From contig NZ_JAJNCT010000010.1 of NCBI RefSeq assembly GCF_021026195.1, positions 248,001 through 312,000 on the forward strand: DNA of 64,000 bases, in the 5' to 3' direction. Each line of letters starts with the position of its first letter. Within the stretch, counting starts at the first letter, position 1. Positions 1-11,010 of the stretch are shown here, piece after piece. The translations under genes and the position numbers were made by a program. Source of the DNA: Comamonas koreensis (GTDB taxonomy: Bacteria; Pseudomonadota; Gammaproteobacteria; Burkholderiales; Burkholderiaceae_C). The notes beneath the pieces were generated by a model. It made no database searches. It worked only from the letters and a program-made list of their open reading frames with translations, and was not told where the DNA came from.

Positions 1-1298
1 GAGACGGGTGCCGGGCGGTAGCGCTCGCGGCGGTCCTGGCCTTCGTCTTCGCGGGGTGCGCGGCGGTCGCGGCTGCGCGAGCTGTCACGCTCACGGCCGG
101 CTTCACGCTCACGGCGTTCGCGGTTGCCGTCGTTGAAACGCTCACGCTGGGGCTGCGCATCCAGTGCAAAGTTCTCGACGTCGATCTTTTTCTTGATCAG
201 TTTCTCAATGTCCGACACATGGCGGGTATCGGCATGCGAGACCAGGGTGACGGCCAGGCCCGATGCACCAGCACGGCCGGTACGGCCAATGCGGTGCACA
301 TAGTCTTCGGCATTGAAAGGCACATCGAAGTTGAAGACGGCGGGCACATCCTTGATGTCCAGACCGCGTGCGGCCACATCGGTACAGACCAGCAGATCCA
401 CGTCGCCCTGCTTGAAGGCTTCGAGCGCCTTGAGGCGCTCGTCCTGGCTCTTGTCGCCGTGCAGCGCAGCAGCCCGCAGGCCTTCACGCTCCAGGGTGCG
501 GGCCAGGCGCGAGCAGCCCAGCTTGCTGTTGACGAACACAAAGGCCTGGCGGATCTGGCGATCCCGCAGCACCTTGGTCAGCACACGGCGCTTGTCGTCG
601 TCCGAGGCGGCGTAAAACCGCTGCTCGACGGTGGACGCGGTTTCATTGGGGCGTGCAACCTCGATCGTGATCGGGTCTTGCAGGTAGCTGCCGGCCAGGC
701 GCTTGATCTCGGGCGAGAACGTGGCCGAGAACAGCAAGGTGGTGCGCTTTTTGGGCAGGAAGGACAGGATGCGCTGCAGATCGGGCAGAAAACCGATGTC
801 GAGCATGCGGTCGGCCTCGTCCAGCACCACATATTCCACCTGGTTGAGCACCGCGTTCTTGGCCTCGATGTGGTCCAACAGGCGTCCAGGCGTCGCCACC
901 AGGATTTCGACGCCCTTTTTCAGCTCCAGCGTCTGGGGCTTCATGTCCATGCCGCCGAACACCACGGTGCTGCGCAGCTTGGTGTGCTTGGCGAACTGGG
1001 CAATCTGCTGGGCGACCTGGTCGGCCAGTTCACGCGTAGGCAGCAGCACCAGCGCGCGCACCGGGTGGCGGGCAGGCGATGCCGAGCTGTTTTCGTGCAC
1101 CATCATCCGCTGCAGCAGCGGCAGTGAGAAAGCAGCTGTCTTGCCCGTGCCAGTTTGTGCCGCGCCCATGACGTCCTTGCCAGTCAGCACCACAGGGATC
1201 GCCTGTGCCTGAATGGGAGTCATGGATGCGTAGCCCATCTCGGAGATGGCTTTGGCCAGGGGCTCGGCCAGATGAAGGTTGGAGAAAGAATTTGTCAT
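1..1298 (-). CDS. rhlE: DEAD-box ATP-dependent RNA helicase, RhlE type (C-terminus cut by left edge)
   Basis: ATP-dependent RNA helicase acting in RNA remodelling, ribosome assembly or mRNA decay. The start is the ATG at 1298 (protein begins MTNSFSNLHLAEPLAKA). All helicase motifs can be read in order: Q-motif with TPIQAQAIP, Walker A AQTGTGKT near residue 47, PTRELADQ, TPGRLLD, DEAD followed by RMLDIGF, SATF, then in the second RecA domain TDVAARGLDI and HRIGRTGRAG. After about residue 370 the protein changes to a basic, low-complexity Arg/Asp/Glu-rich tail, typical of RhlE proteins, which runs off the left edge with no stop in view. The next minus-strand gene upstream ends about 185 bp away, so this gene has its own promoter region. 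RhlE rather than DbpA/CsdA is inferred from the compact core plus RGG/RD-like tail. Confidence 0.93.
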   Translation of the reverse strand, partial: MTNSFSNLHLAEPLAKAISEMGYASMTPIQAQAIPVVLTGKDVMGAAQTGTGKTAAFSLPLLQRMMVHENSSASPARHPVRALVLLPTRELADQVAQQIAQFAKHTKLRSTVVFGGMDMKPQTLELKKGVEILVATPGRLLDHIEAKNAVLNQVEYVVLDEADRMLDIGFLPDLQRILSFLPKKRTTLLFSATFSPEIKRLAGSYLQDPITIEVARPNETASTVEQRFYAASDDDKRRVLTKVLRDRQIRQAFVFVNSKLGCSRLARTLEREGLRAAALHGDKSQDERLKALEAFKQGDVDLLVCTDVAARGLDIKDVPAVFNFDVPFNAEDYVHRIGRTGRAGASGLAVTLVSHADTRHVSDIEKLIKKKIDVENFALDAQPQRERFNDGNRERREREAGRERDSSRSRDRRAPREDEGQDRRERYRPAPV

Positions 1299-1446
1299 GT
1301 AAGCCCCCTATTGTCGCACTGCAGACAAATCGGCGCTTGGCTTAACCCTGTCTTGCCTTACGGATTCGCCCCGAGCCAGTGCAAATCCTGGCAGACCAGC
1401 GTAGGTGCTGCTGCCAGAGACTGCAGCCCGGGGTATTGCAGCGGAG

Positions 1447-1477
1447 GGGCCCAGCCCGGTTTTTGCGGCCTGGGCCC
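1447..1477 (-). terminator. GC-rich hairpin downstream of the metallopeptidase gene
   Basis: Inverted repeat GGGCCCAG (1447-1454) / CTGGGCCC (1470-1477) lies just past the stop codon at 1484 on the minus strand. There is no clear U-tract, so it may be a transcript-end stabiliser rather than a strong intrinsic terminator. Confidence 0.4.
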
Positions 1478-1483
1478 GGTGCA

Positions 1484-2362
1484 TCACAGGCTACCGGCCT
1501 GGAAGGTGTCGCAAGACTGGACGCTGCCGGTCTTGTAGCCCTGGGTGAACCAGCGCACGCGCTGGGCGCTGGAGCCGTGGGTAAAGCTGTCGGGGCGCAC
1601 GGTGCCGGTGGCTTCGCGCTGCAGCTTGTCGTCACCAATCTGCTGGGCGGCATTCACGGCCGATTCGATATCGCCCTGCTCCAGCCAGCTCTTGGCCTGC
1701 TGCGAATGGTTGGCCCAGATGCCGGCATAGCAGTCGGCCTGCAGCTCCAGGCGCACCGACAGCGCGTTTTGCTCGCGCTCGCTGATGCGGCCGCGCATCG
1801 CATCGACCTTGCCCGAGATACCCAGCAGGTTCTGCACATGGTGGCCCACCTCGTGCGCCACCACATAGGCACGCGCAAACTCACCTGGCGCGCCCAGCTG
1901 GCGGCTCATGGTGTTGAAAAAGTCCATGTCCAGGTAGACCTTCTGGTCACCAGGGCAGTAGAACGGGCCCATCGCCGATTGGCCGGTGCCGCAGGCGGTG
2001 CGCGTGACGCCAGTGAACAACACCAGGCGAGGTGCGCGGTACTGGGCGCCGCCCTTGGTAAAGATATCGGTCCAGACATCTTCGGTCGATGCCAGCACCG
2101 TGGAGACGAACTTGGCACCCTGGTCATTGGCCGGCGGCGCCTTGGCCGGGCCTTGCTGCGTGGGTGCGGGCGAGCCGCCACCCGAAAGCACGCCAATGGT
2201 GGTGAGCGGGTTGATGCCGAACACGCCCCAGCCAATCAGCGCCAGCACCACGGTGCCGATGCCGATGCTGCGCCCGCCCAGGCCAAAGCCTCCGCCGCCT
2301 CCACCGCCACTGCCTCGGCGGTCTTCCACATTGCTCGATTCGCGGTTGCCTTCCCATTTCAT
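1484..2362 (-). CDS. ypfJ: YpfJ-type neutral zinc metallopeptidase
   Basis: 292-aa membrane-anchored putative zinc metallopeptidase of the YpfJ/KPN_02809 family. The N-terminus is hydrophilic and glycine-rich (about residues 15-33). One transmembrane segment follows at about 34-52 (IGIGTVVLALIGWGVFGI), then a peptidase domain that would lie outside the cytoplasmic membrane. The catalytic HEVGHH motif (HExxH) is visible near residue 168, and the C-terminal part carries the family sequence ELQADCYAG, whose Glu is the likely third zinc ligand. Length agrees with the family. The ATG at 2362 is preceded by a good ribosome site (GGAGAGCGACC then ATG). It is a single gene between dcd and the helicase. 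The physiological substrate of this family is not established. Confidence 0.92.
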   Translation of the reverse strand: MKWEGNRESSNVEDRRGSGGGGGGGFGLGGRSIGIGTVVLALIGWGVFGINPLTTIGVLSGGGSPAPTQQGPAKAPPANDQGAKFVSTVLASTEDVWTDIFTKGGAQYRAPRLVLFTGVTRTACGTGQSAMGPFYCPGDQKVYLDMDFFNTMSRQLGAPGEFARAYVVAHEVGHHVQNLLGISGKVDAMRGRISEREQNALSVRLELQADCYAGIWANHSQQAKSWLEQGDIESAVNAAQQIGDDKLQREATGTVRPDSFTHGSSAQRVRWFTQGYKTGSVQSCDTFQAGSL

Positions 2363-2535
2363 GGTCGCTCTCCTTGCAGTGCCCTGGCACTGCCTCTGTT
2401 ATTGATCCGCCTACAGTAGCGCATTTGGGGTGGGCCGGTCCGTAAGACCGGCTCCCGAGCACGCAGAAAATTTGCCTGCAGCGCCCCCATTGAAGAAAAT
2501 TTGCAAAGCCCCGGGCGACGCTGCCACCCGCCAGT

Positions 2536-2564
2536 AAAAAAGCCACTCCAAAACGGGAGTGGCT
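2536..2564 (-). terminator. Intrinsic terminator of dcd
   Basis: Stem AGCCACTCC (2541-2549) / GGAGTGGCT (2556-2564); read on the minus strand it is followed by a run of six T residues. It sits 22 bp past the dcd stop codon. Confidence 0.85.
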
Positions 2565-2585
2565 GCGGGGCTGGGCGGGGCGTTT

Positions 2586-3152
<567 letters not shown>

Positions 3153-3254
3153 GTCTGAAAAAACTCCTAGGCGGCATTGTAGCGAAAGGCATGGCCCCAG
3201 CGGGCGGCATCTGCAGCCGCCCCGGGGCCTTGCTCCACGACCGCTGCACCAGGA

Positions 3255-4556
3255 TCAGCCCAGCTTCTGCGCGATCTGGCTGCGCTCGATCAGGCGGTCA
3301 TCGCCCAGCACGATCAGACTGAACAGCAGCTCTTCCAGATTGCGGGCCTGCGCCGTCTTGCGGGCGATCAGTGGCGTGGCCTGCGGATTGACCACGACAA
3401 AGTCGGCCTCGCAGCCCGGTTGCAGGTTGCCCACGACGCCCGCCAGGCCCAGCGCCCGCGCCGCGCCCGCCGTGTGCTGCCACCACAGATGGCTGGGCGC
3501 CAGCGACAGGCCCTGCTTGTCGCGCCCCTCGCGGCCCACAAAATAGGCCGCCAGCATGGTGCGGAAAGGGCTGAAGCTGGTGCCGCCGCCCACATCGCTG
3601 GCCAGGCCGTACAGCATCTGCGCCGCATCGGCCTGGGCATAGTCAAAAAAGCCGCTGGCCAGAAACAGGTTGCTGGTCGGGCTGATGGCCGCAGCGGTGC
3701 CGGTCTCGTGCATCAGCGCGCGGTCACGCGCATCGAGGTAGATGCAGTGCGCATAGACGGCGCGCTCGCGCATCAGGCCCCGGTCGGCATAGACCTGCAG
3801 GTAGCTGCGGCTGTCGGGGAAGAGCTCGCGCACCCAGGCAATCTCGTCCAGGTTTTCCGCCACATGCGACTGGATCCAGACATCGCTGTAGCGCGCCGCC
3901 AGCTCGCCGGCACCGCGCAGCTGGGCATCGGTGCTGGTGGGGGCAAAGCGCGGCGTGATCGCATAGCCGAGGCGGTCCACGCCATGCCAGCGGCGGATCA
4001 GCGCCTCGGTGTCGACCAGGCTTTGTTCGGTCTCATCGCGCACGCCGTCGGGCGAATGGCGGTCCTGCAGCACCTTGCCGGTGATCAGCCGCATCTGGCG
4101 CTTTTGCGCCTCGGCAAACAGCGCATCGGCCGACGCCGGGTGCGAGGTCGCAAACGTCAGCGACGTGGTCACGCCATTGCGCAGCAGCTCATCGACAAAG
4201 AAATGCGCGACTTCGCCCGCGTAGGGGGCATCGACAAAGCGCGATTCATGGGGAAAGGTGTAGTCATTGAGCCAGGGCAAGAGGCCGCTGGCGGGCGAGC
4301 CGATCACATCGGTCTGCGGGTAGTGGATGTGCATGTCCACAAAGCCCGGCGCGATGATGCGGCCTGGCAGGTGCTCGACCACGGCATCGGCCCCCGCCTG
4401 GGCCAGCAACTGGGCAGACAGCGCCTGCCAGCTGCCTGCGGCCAGCACGCGCTCGCGCCCATCGGCGCCGGGTGCCACGGCCAGCAGGCCATCTTCTTCA
4501 TACAGCGCCTGGCCATCTTCGGCAAAGCGCAACAAGGCGGATCGGTAAATATGCAT
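3255..4556 (-). CDS. guaD: Guanine deaminase
   Basis: 433-aa amidohydrolase-superfamily guanine deaminase (guanine to xanthine plus ammonia), a cytosolic step of purine catabolism. Visible metal-ligand and substrate motifs are PGFVDMHIHYPQ near residue 68, SHVAEN near 227, AHCIYLD near 267 and the SDVGGGTSFSPFRT segment near 318, which carries the late Asp ligand. The start is taken as ATG 4556 (MHIYRSALLRF); an in-frame codon eight residues upstream gives an implausible extension. It lies close to a purine-transport and adenine-deaminase cluster on the same strand, which supports the substrate assignment, but is separated from it by the HIT gene. Confidence 0.93.
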   Translation of the reverse strand: MHIYRSALLRFAEDGQALYEEDGLLAVAPGADGRERVLAAGSWQALSAQLLAQAGADAVVEHLPGRIIAPGFVDMHIHYPQTDVIGSPASGLLPWLNDYTFPHESRFVDAPYAGEVAHFFVDELLRNGVTTSLTFATSHPASADALFAEAQKRQMRLITGKVLQDRHSPDGVRDETEQSLVDTEALIRRWHGVDRLGYAITPRFAPTSTDAQLRGAGELAARYSDVWIQSHVAENLDEIAWVRELFPDSRSYLQVYADRGLMRERAVYAHCIYLDARDRALMHETGTAAAISPTSNLFLASGFFDYAQADAAQMLYGLASDVGGGTSFSPFRTMLAAYFVGREGRDKQGLSLAPSHLWWQHTAGAARALGLAGVVGNLQPGCEADFVVVNPQATPLIARKTAQARNLEELLFSLIVLGDDRLIERSQIAQKLG

Positions 4557-4757
4557 GGCGCCAAGCTTAGCGGCTGCCAAGGGCTGCCGTTATATAAGCT
4601 CAGCAATAGTTTCTATGCGCGGATACAGGGCTGTTGGCCGCGCCAGCTTGGGGTGGCGTGCGACACGGGCAGTACGCTGACAGTAGGCACATCGTTAACC
4701 AGGGAAAACCCCAGTCCTCGACCCATGCGCAGGTCATCCCTGCGGTCTATAGTGTTT

Positions 4758-4778
4758 GTTTTACCTGTTGGTTAAAAC
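4758..4778. promoter_or_regulatory. Imperfect palindrome in the guaD / HIT divergent intergenic region
   Basis: The 281-bp region between the divergent guanine deaminase and HIT genes contains GTTTTACC-TGTT-GGTTAAAAC, an inverted repeat with one bulged base, about 60 bp before the HIT start codon. It is AT-rich against GC-rich surroundings, as expected for an operator. No regulator can be assigned. Confidence 0.25.
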
Positions 4779-4837
4779 AGTCTGCGGCGCTGCCAAGACA
4801 GCGCCCGCTGCACCATTGCAAGGAGGAAGCCCGTCCC

Positions 4838-5302
4838 ATGCCGCATTTTGTTGATCCGTCCCCTGCCGGTGTCTGCATTTTCTGCCGAATCGTGCAAGGA
4901 GAAATTCCCTCGGCCAAGGTGTATGAAGACGCCTTGACGATTGCCTTCATGGACCTAGGCCAGGTCAACCCCGGCCATGTGTTGGTGGCGACCAAGCGCC
5001 ATGCGGCCAATATTTTCGAGATCACCGACGAGGAATCGGCTGCGGTGATGCAGACCGCACGCAAGGTGGCACTGGCTGCCAAGATCGCTTTCGAGCCCGC
5101 AGGCCTCACCTTGCTCCAGGCCAATGGCGTCGAAGGCGGCCAGACCGTCGCGCACTTCCACCTGCATGTGGTGCCGCGCCATGCCGATGATGGCGTGAGC
5201 TTCAGCTGGCCGCGCAAGGAACCCGGTGGTGCCGTACTGGAAGGCTATGCGCTGCAGCTGCGCAATGCAATGCTGTCCGAATCGGTGCCGGTAGCGGCTT
5301 AA
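4838..5302 (+). CDS. HIT family hydrolase (HINT-like)
   Basis: 154-aa histidine-triad nucleotide-binding protein, likely a dinucleoside polyphosphate or nucleoside phosphoramidate hydrolase. The active-site triad HFHLHVVPR is visible near residue 108. An N-terminal CIFCRIVQGEIPSAKVYED stretch contains the CxxC typical of HINT-like proteins that can bind zinc. The start ATG at 4838 is chosen because an excellent AGGAGG lies at 4821-4826; the frame stays open further upstream but without family similarity. It is a monocistronic plus-strand gene divergent from guanine deaminase and convergent with adenine deaminase, with a shared terminator just beyond it. Confidence 0.93.
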   Translation: MPHFVDPSPAGVCIFCRIVQGEIPSAKVYEDALTIAFMDLGQVNPGHVLVATKRHAANIFEITDEESAAVMQTARKVALAAKIAFEPAGLTLLQANGVEGGQTVAHFHLHVVPRHADDGVSFSWPRKEPGGAVLEGYALQLRNAMLSESVPVAA

Positions 5303-5320
5303 GGCCGTCACCCACCAAAG

Positions 5321-5348
5321 AACAAGGGCGCCTTACGGCGCCCTTGTT
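5321..5348. terminator. Bidirectional terminator between the HIT and deaminase genes
   Basis: Perfect 12-bp stem AACAAGGGCGCC (5321-5332) / GGCGCCCTTGTT (5337-5348) with a 4-base loop. It lies 18 bp after the HIT stop and 4 bp after the convergent deaminase stop, so it probably serves both. Confidence 0.8.
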
Positions 5349-5352
5349 GCGT

Positions 5353-7393
<2,041 letters not shown>

Positions 7394-7513
7394 CGGGGAA
7401 TCTCTTTGTATAAATGACAAGGCTGCCCTGAGGCAGCCTTGGGTCACGATGTTAGCACTGGCATAAAGAACACCTGTGCTACTCGCGTTTAAATGCGGCG
7501 CAACGCCCGCGCA

Positions 7514-8662
7514 TCACTTGCCAGGGACATTGCCTTCCACGCCCTTGATGTAGAAGCTGATGCCCTTGAGGAATTCGTCGTCGGCAACCTTGTCGGCGGC
7601 CAGGATTTCCTTGCCGTCCTGGCCCAGGATGGGGCCCTTCCAGATGCTGAAGGTACCGTCTTTCAGGCCCTTCTTGACTTCTTCCACCTTGGCCTTGGCT
7701 TCGGCAGGCACGTCTTCGGCGATGGACACCAGGTCGATCGTGCCTTCCTTCACACCCCACCAGGTCTGGCGGCTGGTCCACTTGCCTTCCAGCGCGCTGC
7801 GGGTGGTGTCAATGTAGTACGGCGTCCAGTTGATGATGGCCGAGCCCAGGTGGGCCTTGGGGCCGTAGGCGGTCATGTCCGAATCCCAACCAAAAGCGCG
7901 CTTGCCCTTTTCTTCGGCGGTCTTGAGCACAGCGGGCGAGTCGGTGTTCTGGAACAGAATGTCGGCGCCGCCATTGATCAGGCTGGTGGCCGCTTCGGTT
8001 TCCTTCGGAGGGCTGAACCATTCATTGACCCAGACCACCTTGGTGCTGATCTTGGGGTTGACGCTTTGCGCACCCAGGGTGAAGCTGTTGATGTTGCGGA
8101 TCACTTCGGGGATTGGCACCGAGCCCACCACGCCCAGTGTGTTGCTCTTGGTCATCGAGCCGGCGATGATGCCGGCCAGGTAAGCGCCTTCGTAGGTGCG
8201 GCTGTCATAGGTGCTGACATTGCCGGCCACCTTGTAGCCCGTGGCGTGTTCCCACTTGATATCGGCAAAATCGGGCGCCAGCTTCTGGATCACGTCCATG
8301 TAGCCAAAGGTGGTGCCAAATACCAGCTTGTTGCCCTGGGTAGCCATATCGCGCAGCACGCGCTCGGCGTCTGCGCCTTCGGGCACGCTTTCCACATAGC
8401 TGGTCTGGATCTTGTCGCCAAATTCCTTCTCCAGCGCCTTGCGCGCCTGGTCGTGTGCGAAGGTCCAGCCGCCGTCGCCCACCGGGCCGACGTAGGCAAA
8501 GGAAATCTTCAAGGGCTCGGCAGCAGGCGCCGCGGCCGCTGGGGCAGCAGCCGGTGCGGGCGCGGGCGCCTCTTCCTTCTTGCTGCAACCCACCACGGCG
8601 GCAGCGGCCAGCGCGGAGAGCGCGGCGACCTTGATCAGCGAACGCTTATGGAAATCAGTCAT
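7514..8662 (-). CDS. BMP-family ABC transporter substrate-binding lipoprotein (copy 1)
   Basis: 382-aa binding protein of the basic membrane protein/PnrA family, which delivers nucleosides or purine bases to an ABC importer. The N-terminus MTDFHKRSLIKVAALSA ends in a lipobox AVVGC-S, so it is a lipoprotein held at the cytoplasmic membrane. A low-complexity Ala/Pro linker (about residues 30-50) follows before the BMP domain, which starts with ISFAYVGPVGDGGWTFAHDQ. Family segments GSVPIPEVIRNINSF and GWDSDMTAYGPKAHLGSA are present. It is a close paralogue of the gene immediately upstream and probably belongs to the same importer. Start 8662 gives the intact signal; the longer frame has none. 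Confidence 0.92.
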   Translation of the reverse strand: MTDFHKRSLIKVAALSALAAAAVVGCSKKEEAPAPAPAAAPAAAAPAAEPLKISFAYVGPVGDGGWTFAHDQARKALEKEFGDKIQTSYVESVPEGADAERVLRDMATQGNKLVFGTTFGYMDVIQKLAPDFADIKWEHATGYKVAGNVSTYDSRTYEGAYLAGIIAGSMTKSNTLGVVGSVPIPEVIRNINSFTLGAQSVNPKISTKVVWVNEWFSPPKETEAATSLINGGADILFQNTDSPAVLKTAEEKGKRAFGWDSDMTAYGPKAHLGSAIINWTPYYIDTTRSALEGKWTSRQTWWGVKEGTIDLVSIAEDVPAEAKAKVEEVKKGLKDGTFSIWKGPILGQDGKEILAADKVADDEFLKGISFYIKGVEGNVPGK

Positions 8663-8822
8663 CTCTGTGTCCTCGAATGTTGTTGGAATGTCGAGCTGTA
8701 CAGGCCAGCATGCGGGCCTGCAGCGGGGTAGAACATCGCCCGGCCAATATATGCATAAATCGGGCCAGGTTCCAAGTGCTGGCCAGTTCGCGGCGCTGCT
8801 TTGTTGTTTGTTTGCCAGCAAG

Positions 8823-8854
8823 CCCGGCTGCCGCTTTCAAAGGCGGCAGCCGGG
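8823..8854 (-). terminator. Hairpin between the two BMP genes
   Basis: Perfect 12-bp GC-rich stem CCCGGCTGCCGC (8823-8834) / GCGGCAGCCGGG (8843-8854), 9 bp after the stop of the upstream BMP gene. It lacks a proper U-tract, so it may attenuate or stabilise the transcript instead of ending it. Confidence 0.5.
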
Positions 8855-8862
8855 CAGCGCCT

Positions 8863-10011
8863 TTACTTGGCGCCCGGCACTGCGCCTTCGATGCCCTTGA
8901 CATAGAAGTTGATGCCACGCAGGAAGGCGTCATCGCCCACCACGCCGCTGGCCAGCACTTCCTGGCCCTTGTTGTCCACGATCGGGCCGGTCCAGACGGC
9001 GAAGCTGCCGTCCTTCAGGCCTTGCTTGGCCTTGGCCACCTTGTCCTTGGCTTCCTGGGGCACCTGGTCGGCGATCTTGACCAGGTCCATCGCGCCTTCC
9101 TTCACGCCCCACCAGAAGTTGCCCGACTGCCACTTGCCAGCCAGGGTGTCTTCCACCACCTTGCTGTAGTAAGGCGTCCAGTCGATCACCGCCGAGCCCA
9201 GGTGGGCCTTGGGTGCGAAGGCGCTCATGTCGCCGTCCTTGCCAAAGGCGTAGACGCCGCGCTCTTCAGCGGTCTTGAGGACGGCCGGCGAGTTGGTGTT
9301 CTGGTACATCACGTCCACGCCGCCATTGATCAGGCTGGTGGCCGCTTCCGATTCCTTGGGTGGCGCAAACCATTCGTTCACCCAGACCACCTTGGCCTGG
9401 ATGCTGGGGTCCACGCTTTGCGCGCCCAGCACAAAGCTGTTGATGTTGCGCACCACTTCCGGAATCGGCACCGAGGCGACCACACCGACGGTCTTGGTCT
9501 TGGTCATCGAGCCGGCCACGATACCGGCCAGGTAGGCGCCTTCGAAGGTCTTGGTGTCGTAGACCGCCACGTTGTCGGCCTGCTTGTAGCCGGTGGCGTG
9601 CTCAAACTTTACGTTGGGCAGATCTGCGGCCGCCTTCTGCACAAACTCCTGGTAGCCAAAGCTGGTCGCAAAAATGAGCTTGTTGCCCTGGCCTGCCATG
9701 TCGCGCAGCACGCGTTCGGCATCGGCCGACTCGGGCACGCTCTCTACCATCGAGGTCTCGATCTTGTCGCCAAACTTCTGCGCAATCGCCTTGCGCGCCA
9801 GCTCGTGCTGGAAAGTCCAGCCGCCATCGCCAATCGGGCTCACATACATGAAGCTGACCTTGAGCTTGTCAGCAGCCGGCGCTGCTGCTGCCGGCGCGGG
9901 CGCCGCAGGAGCCGCTGGCTCTTCCTTCTTGCCACAGGCAGTCAGCGCTGCCAGAGAGAGGGCCGACAGGCCGATCAGCTTGATCACGGAGCGCTTGCGC
10001 ACGGTTTGCAT
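8863..10011 (-). CDS. BMP-family ABC transporter substrate-binding lipoprotein (copy 2)
   Basis: 382-aa paralogue of the next gene downstream, same family and likely role: capture of purine nucleosides or bases in the periplasm. The signal MQTVRKRSVIKLIGLSALSLAALTAC-G carries a lipobox (LTAC), followed by an Ala/Pro-rich linker and the BMP domain from VSFMYVSPIGDGGWTFQHE. The two copies match along their entire length (for example GDGGWTF, RVLRDMA, SVPIPEVVRNINSF, GPKAHLG or APKAHLG, DWTPYY or NWTPYY), which shows a tandem duplication. It lies 79 bp after the permease gene, in the usual ATPase-permease-permease-binding protein order. Confidence 0.92.
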   Translation of the reverse strand: MQTVRKRSVIKLIGLSALSLAALTACGKKEEPAAPAAPAPAAAAPAADKLKVSFMYVSPIGDGGWTFQHELARKAIAQKFGDKIETSMVESVPESADAERVLRDMAGQGNKLIFATSFGYQEFVQKAAADLPNVKFEHATGYKQADNVAVYDTKTFEGAYLAGIVAGSMTKTKTVGVVASVPIPEVVRNINSFVLGAQSVDPSIQAKVVWVNEWFAPPKESEAATSLINGGVDVMYQNTNSPAVLKTAEERGVYAFGKDGDMSAFAPKAHLGSAVIDWTPYYSKVVEDTLAGKWQSGNFWWGVKEGAMDLVKIADQVPQEAKDKVAKAKQGLKDGSFAVWTGPIVDNKGQEVLASGVVGDDAFLRGINFYVKGIEGAVPGAK

Positions 10012-10089
10012 GGATGAATCCTTGGTTTTTATGAAAAACGAACGAATGCCGGGCCGTTGTTATCGTTATGGGCGCGTGGAGACACGCGC

Positions 10090-11010
10090 CTATGAGCCCG
10101 GATAGAAAGGCTTGCCCAAAGAGGCAGGCATGTTGGCGCGAATCCAGGTTGGATTGCGCGAGATCAGCACCAGCACCACGATGGTGGCCAGGTAAGGCAG
10201 CATGGACAGCAGCTGGCTGGCCAGTTGCACACCGCTGGCCTGCAGGTGGAACTGCAGCATGGTGACACCACCGAACAGGTAGGCGCCCAGCAGCACCCGC
10301 GCGGGGCGCCAGGTGGCAAAGGTGGTCAGCGCCAGCGCAATCCAGCCCCGGCCCGAGACCATGCCTTCGACCCACAGGGGCGTGTAGACGGTCGAGATGT
10401 AGGCACCAGCCAGGCCACACATCGCGCCGCCAAACACCACAGCCATCAGGCGGATGCGGCGCACCGGGTAGCCCAGCGCATGGGCGGATGTGGGCGATTC
10501 ACCGACGGCACGCAGCACCAGGCCGGCGCGGGTGCGGTAAAGGAACCACATCATCACCAGCACCAGCGCCATCGCGCCATAGACCAGCGGATGCAGGGTA
10601 AACAGCGCCGGGCCCAGCAGCGGGATATCGGCCAGGCCAGGGATGGCGTACTTGGGCAGGCTGGGCAGCTTGGCCTGCACATAGGACAGGCCGACAAAGG
10701 CCGAGAAGCCCGCGCCGAACAAGGACAGCGCCAGGCCAGTCGCGTACTGGTTGGTGTTGAGCCAGATCACCAGCACGCCAAAGATGGCGGCCAGCACAGC
10801 ACCCGCCAGCATGCCCGCGCCAAAGCCCAGCCAGGTGCTGCCGGTGTGGACCACGGTGGCAAAACCGGCGATGGCCGCGCACAGCATCATGCCCTCGGCA
10901 CCCAGGTTGACGATACCCGCCTTCTCATTGATCAGCAGGCCCAGCGCGGCCAGCGCCAACACGGTGCCAGCGCTCAAGGTGGCGCCCAAAAGCAGTGCAT
11001 AGGATTCCAT
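10090..11010 (-). CDS. ABC transporter permease, nucleoside/BMP type (second permease)
   Basis: 306-aa inner-membrane permease of the BPD_transp_2 family, with about eight to nine hydrophobic segments. Family sequence is clear near the N-terminus: LLINEKAGIVNLGAEGMMLC, the hallmark of the YufQ/NupQ-type second permease. RAVGESPTSAHALGYPVRRIR, the cytoplasmic loop that touches the ATPase, is also visible. Start ATG 11010 overlaps the TGA of the upstream permease in a TGATG arrangement, indicating translational coupling and supporting this start over one 13 codons upstream. Confidence 0.92.
   Translation of the reverse strand: MESYALLLGATLSAGTVLALAALGLLINEKAGIVNLGAEGMMLCAAIAGFATVVHTGSTWLGFGAGMLAGAVLAAIFGVLVIWLNTNQYATGLALSLFGAGFSAFVGLSYVQAKLPSLPKYAIPGLADIPLLGPALFTLHPLVYGAMALVLVMMWFLYRTRAGLVLRAVGESPTSAHALGYPVRRIRLMAVVFGGAMCGLAGAYISTVYTPLWVEGMVSGRGWIALALTTFATWRPARVLLGAYLFGGVTMLQFHLQASGVQLASQLLSMLPYLATIVVLVLISRNPTWIRANMPASLGKPFYPGS

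Noticed and set aside
1379-2419. Plus-strand frame of 346 codons opposite the metallopeptidase gene.
   Set aside because: The minus-strand frame has a clear HExxH peptidase sequence, ribosome site and transmembrane helix; the plus frame is Ala/His/Arg-rich without any family similarity.
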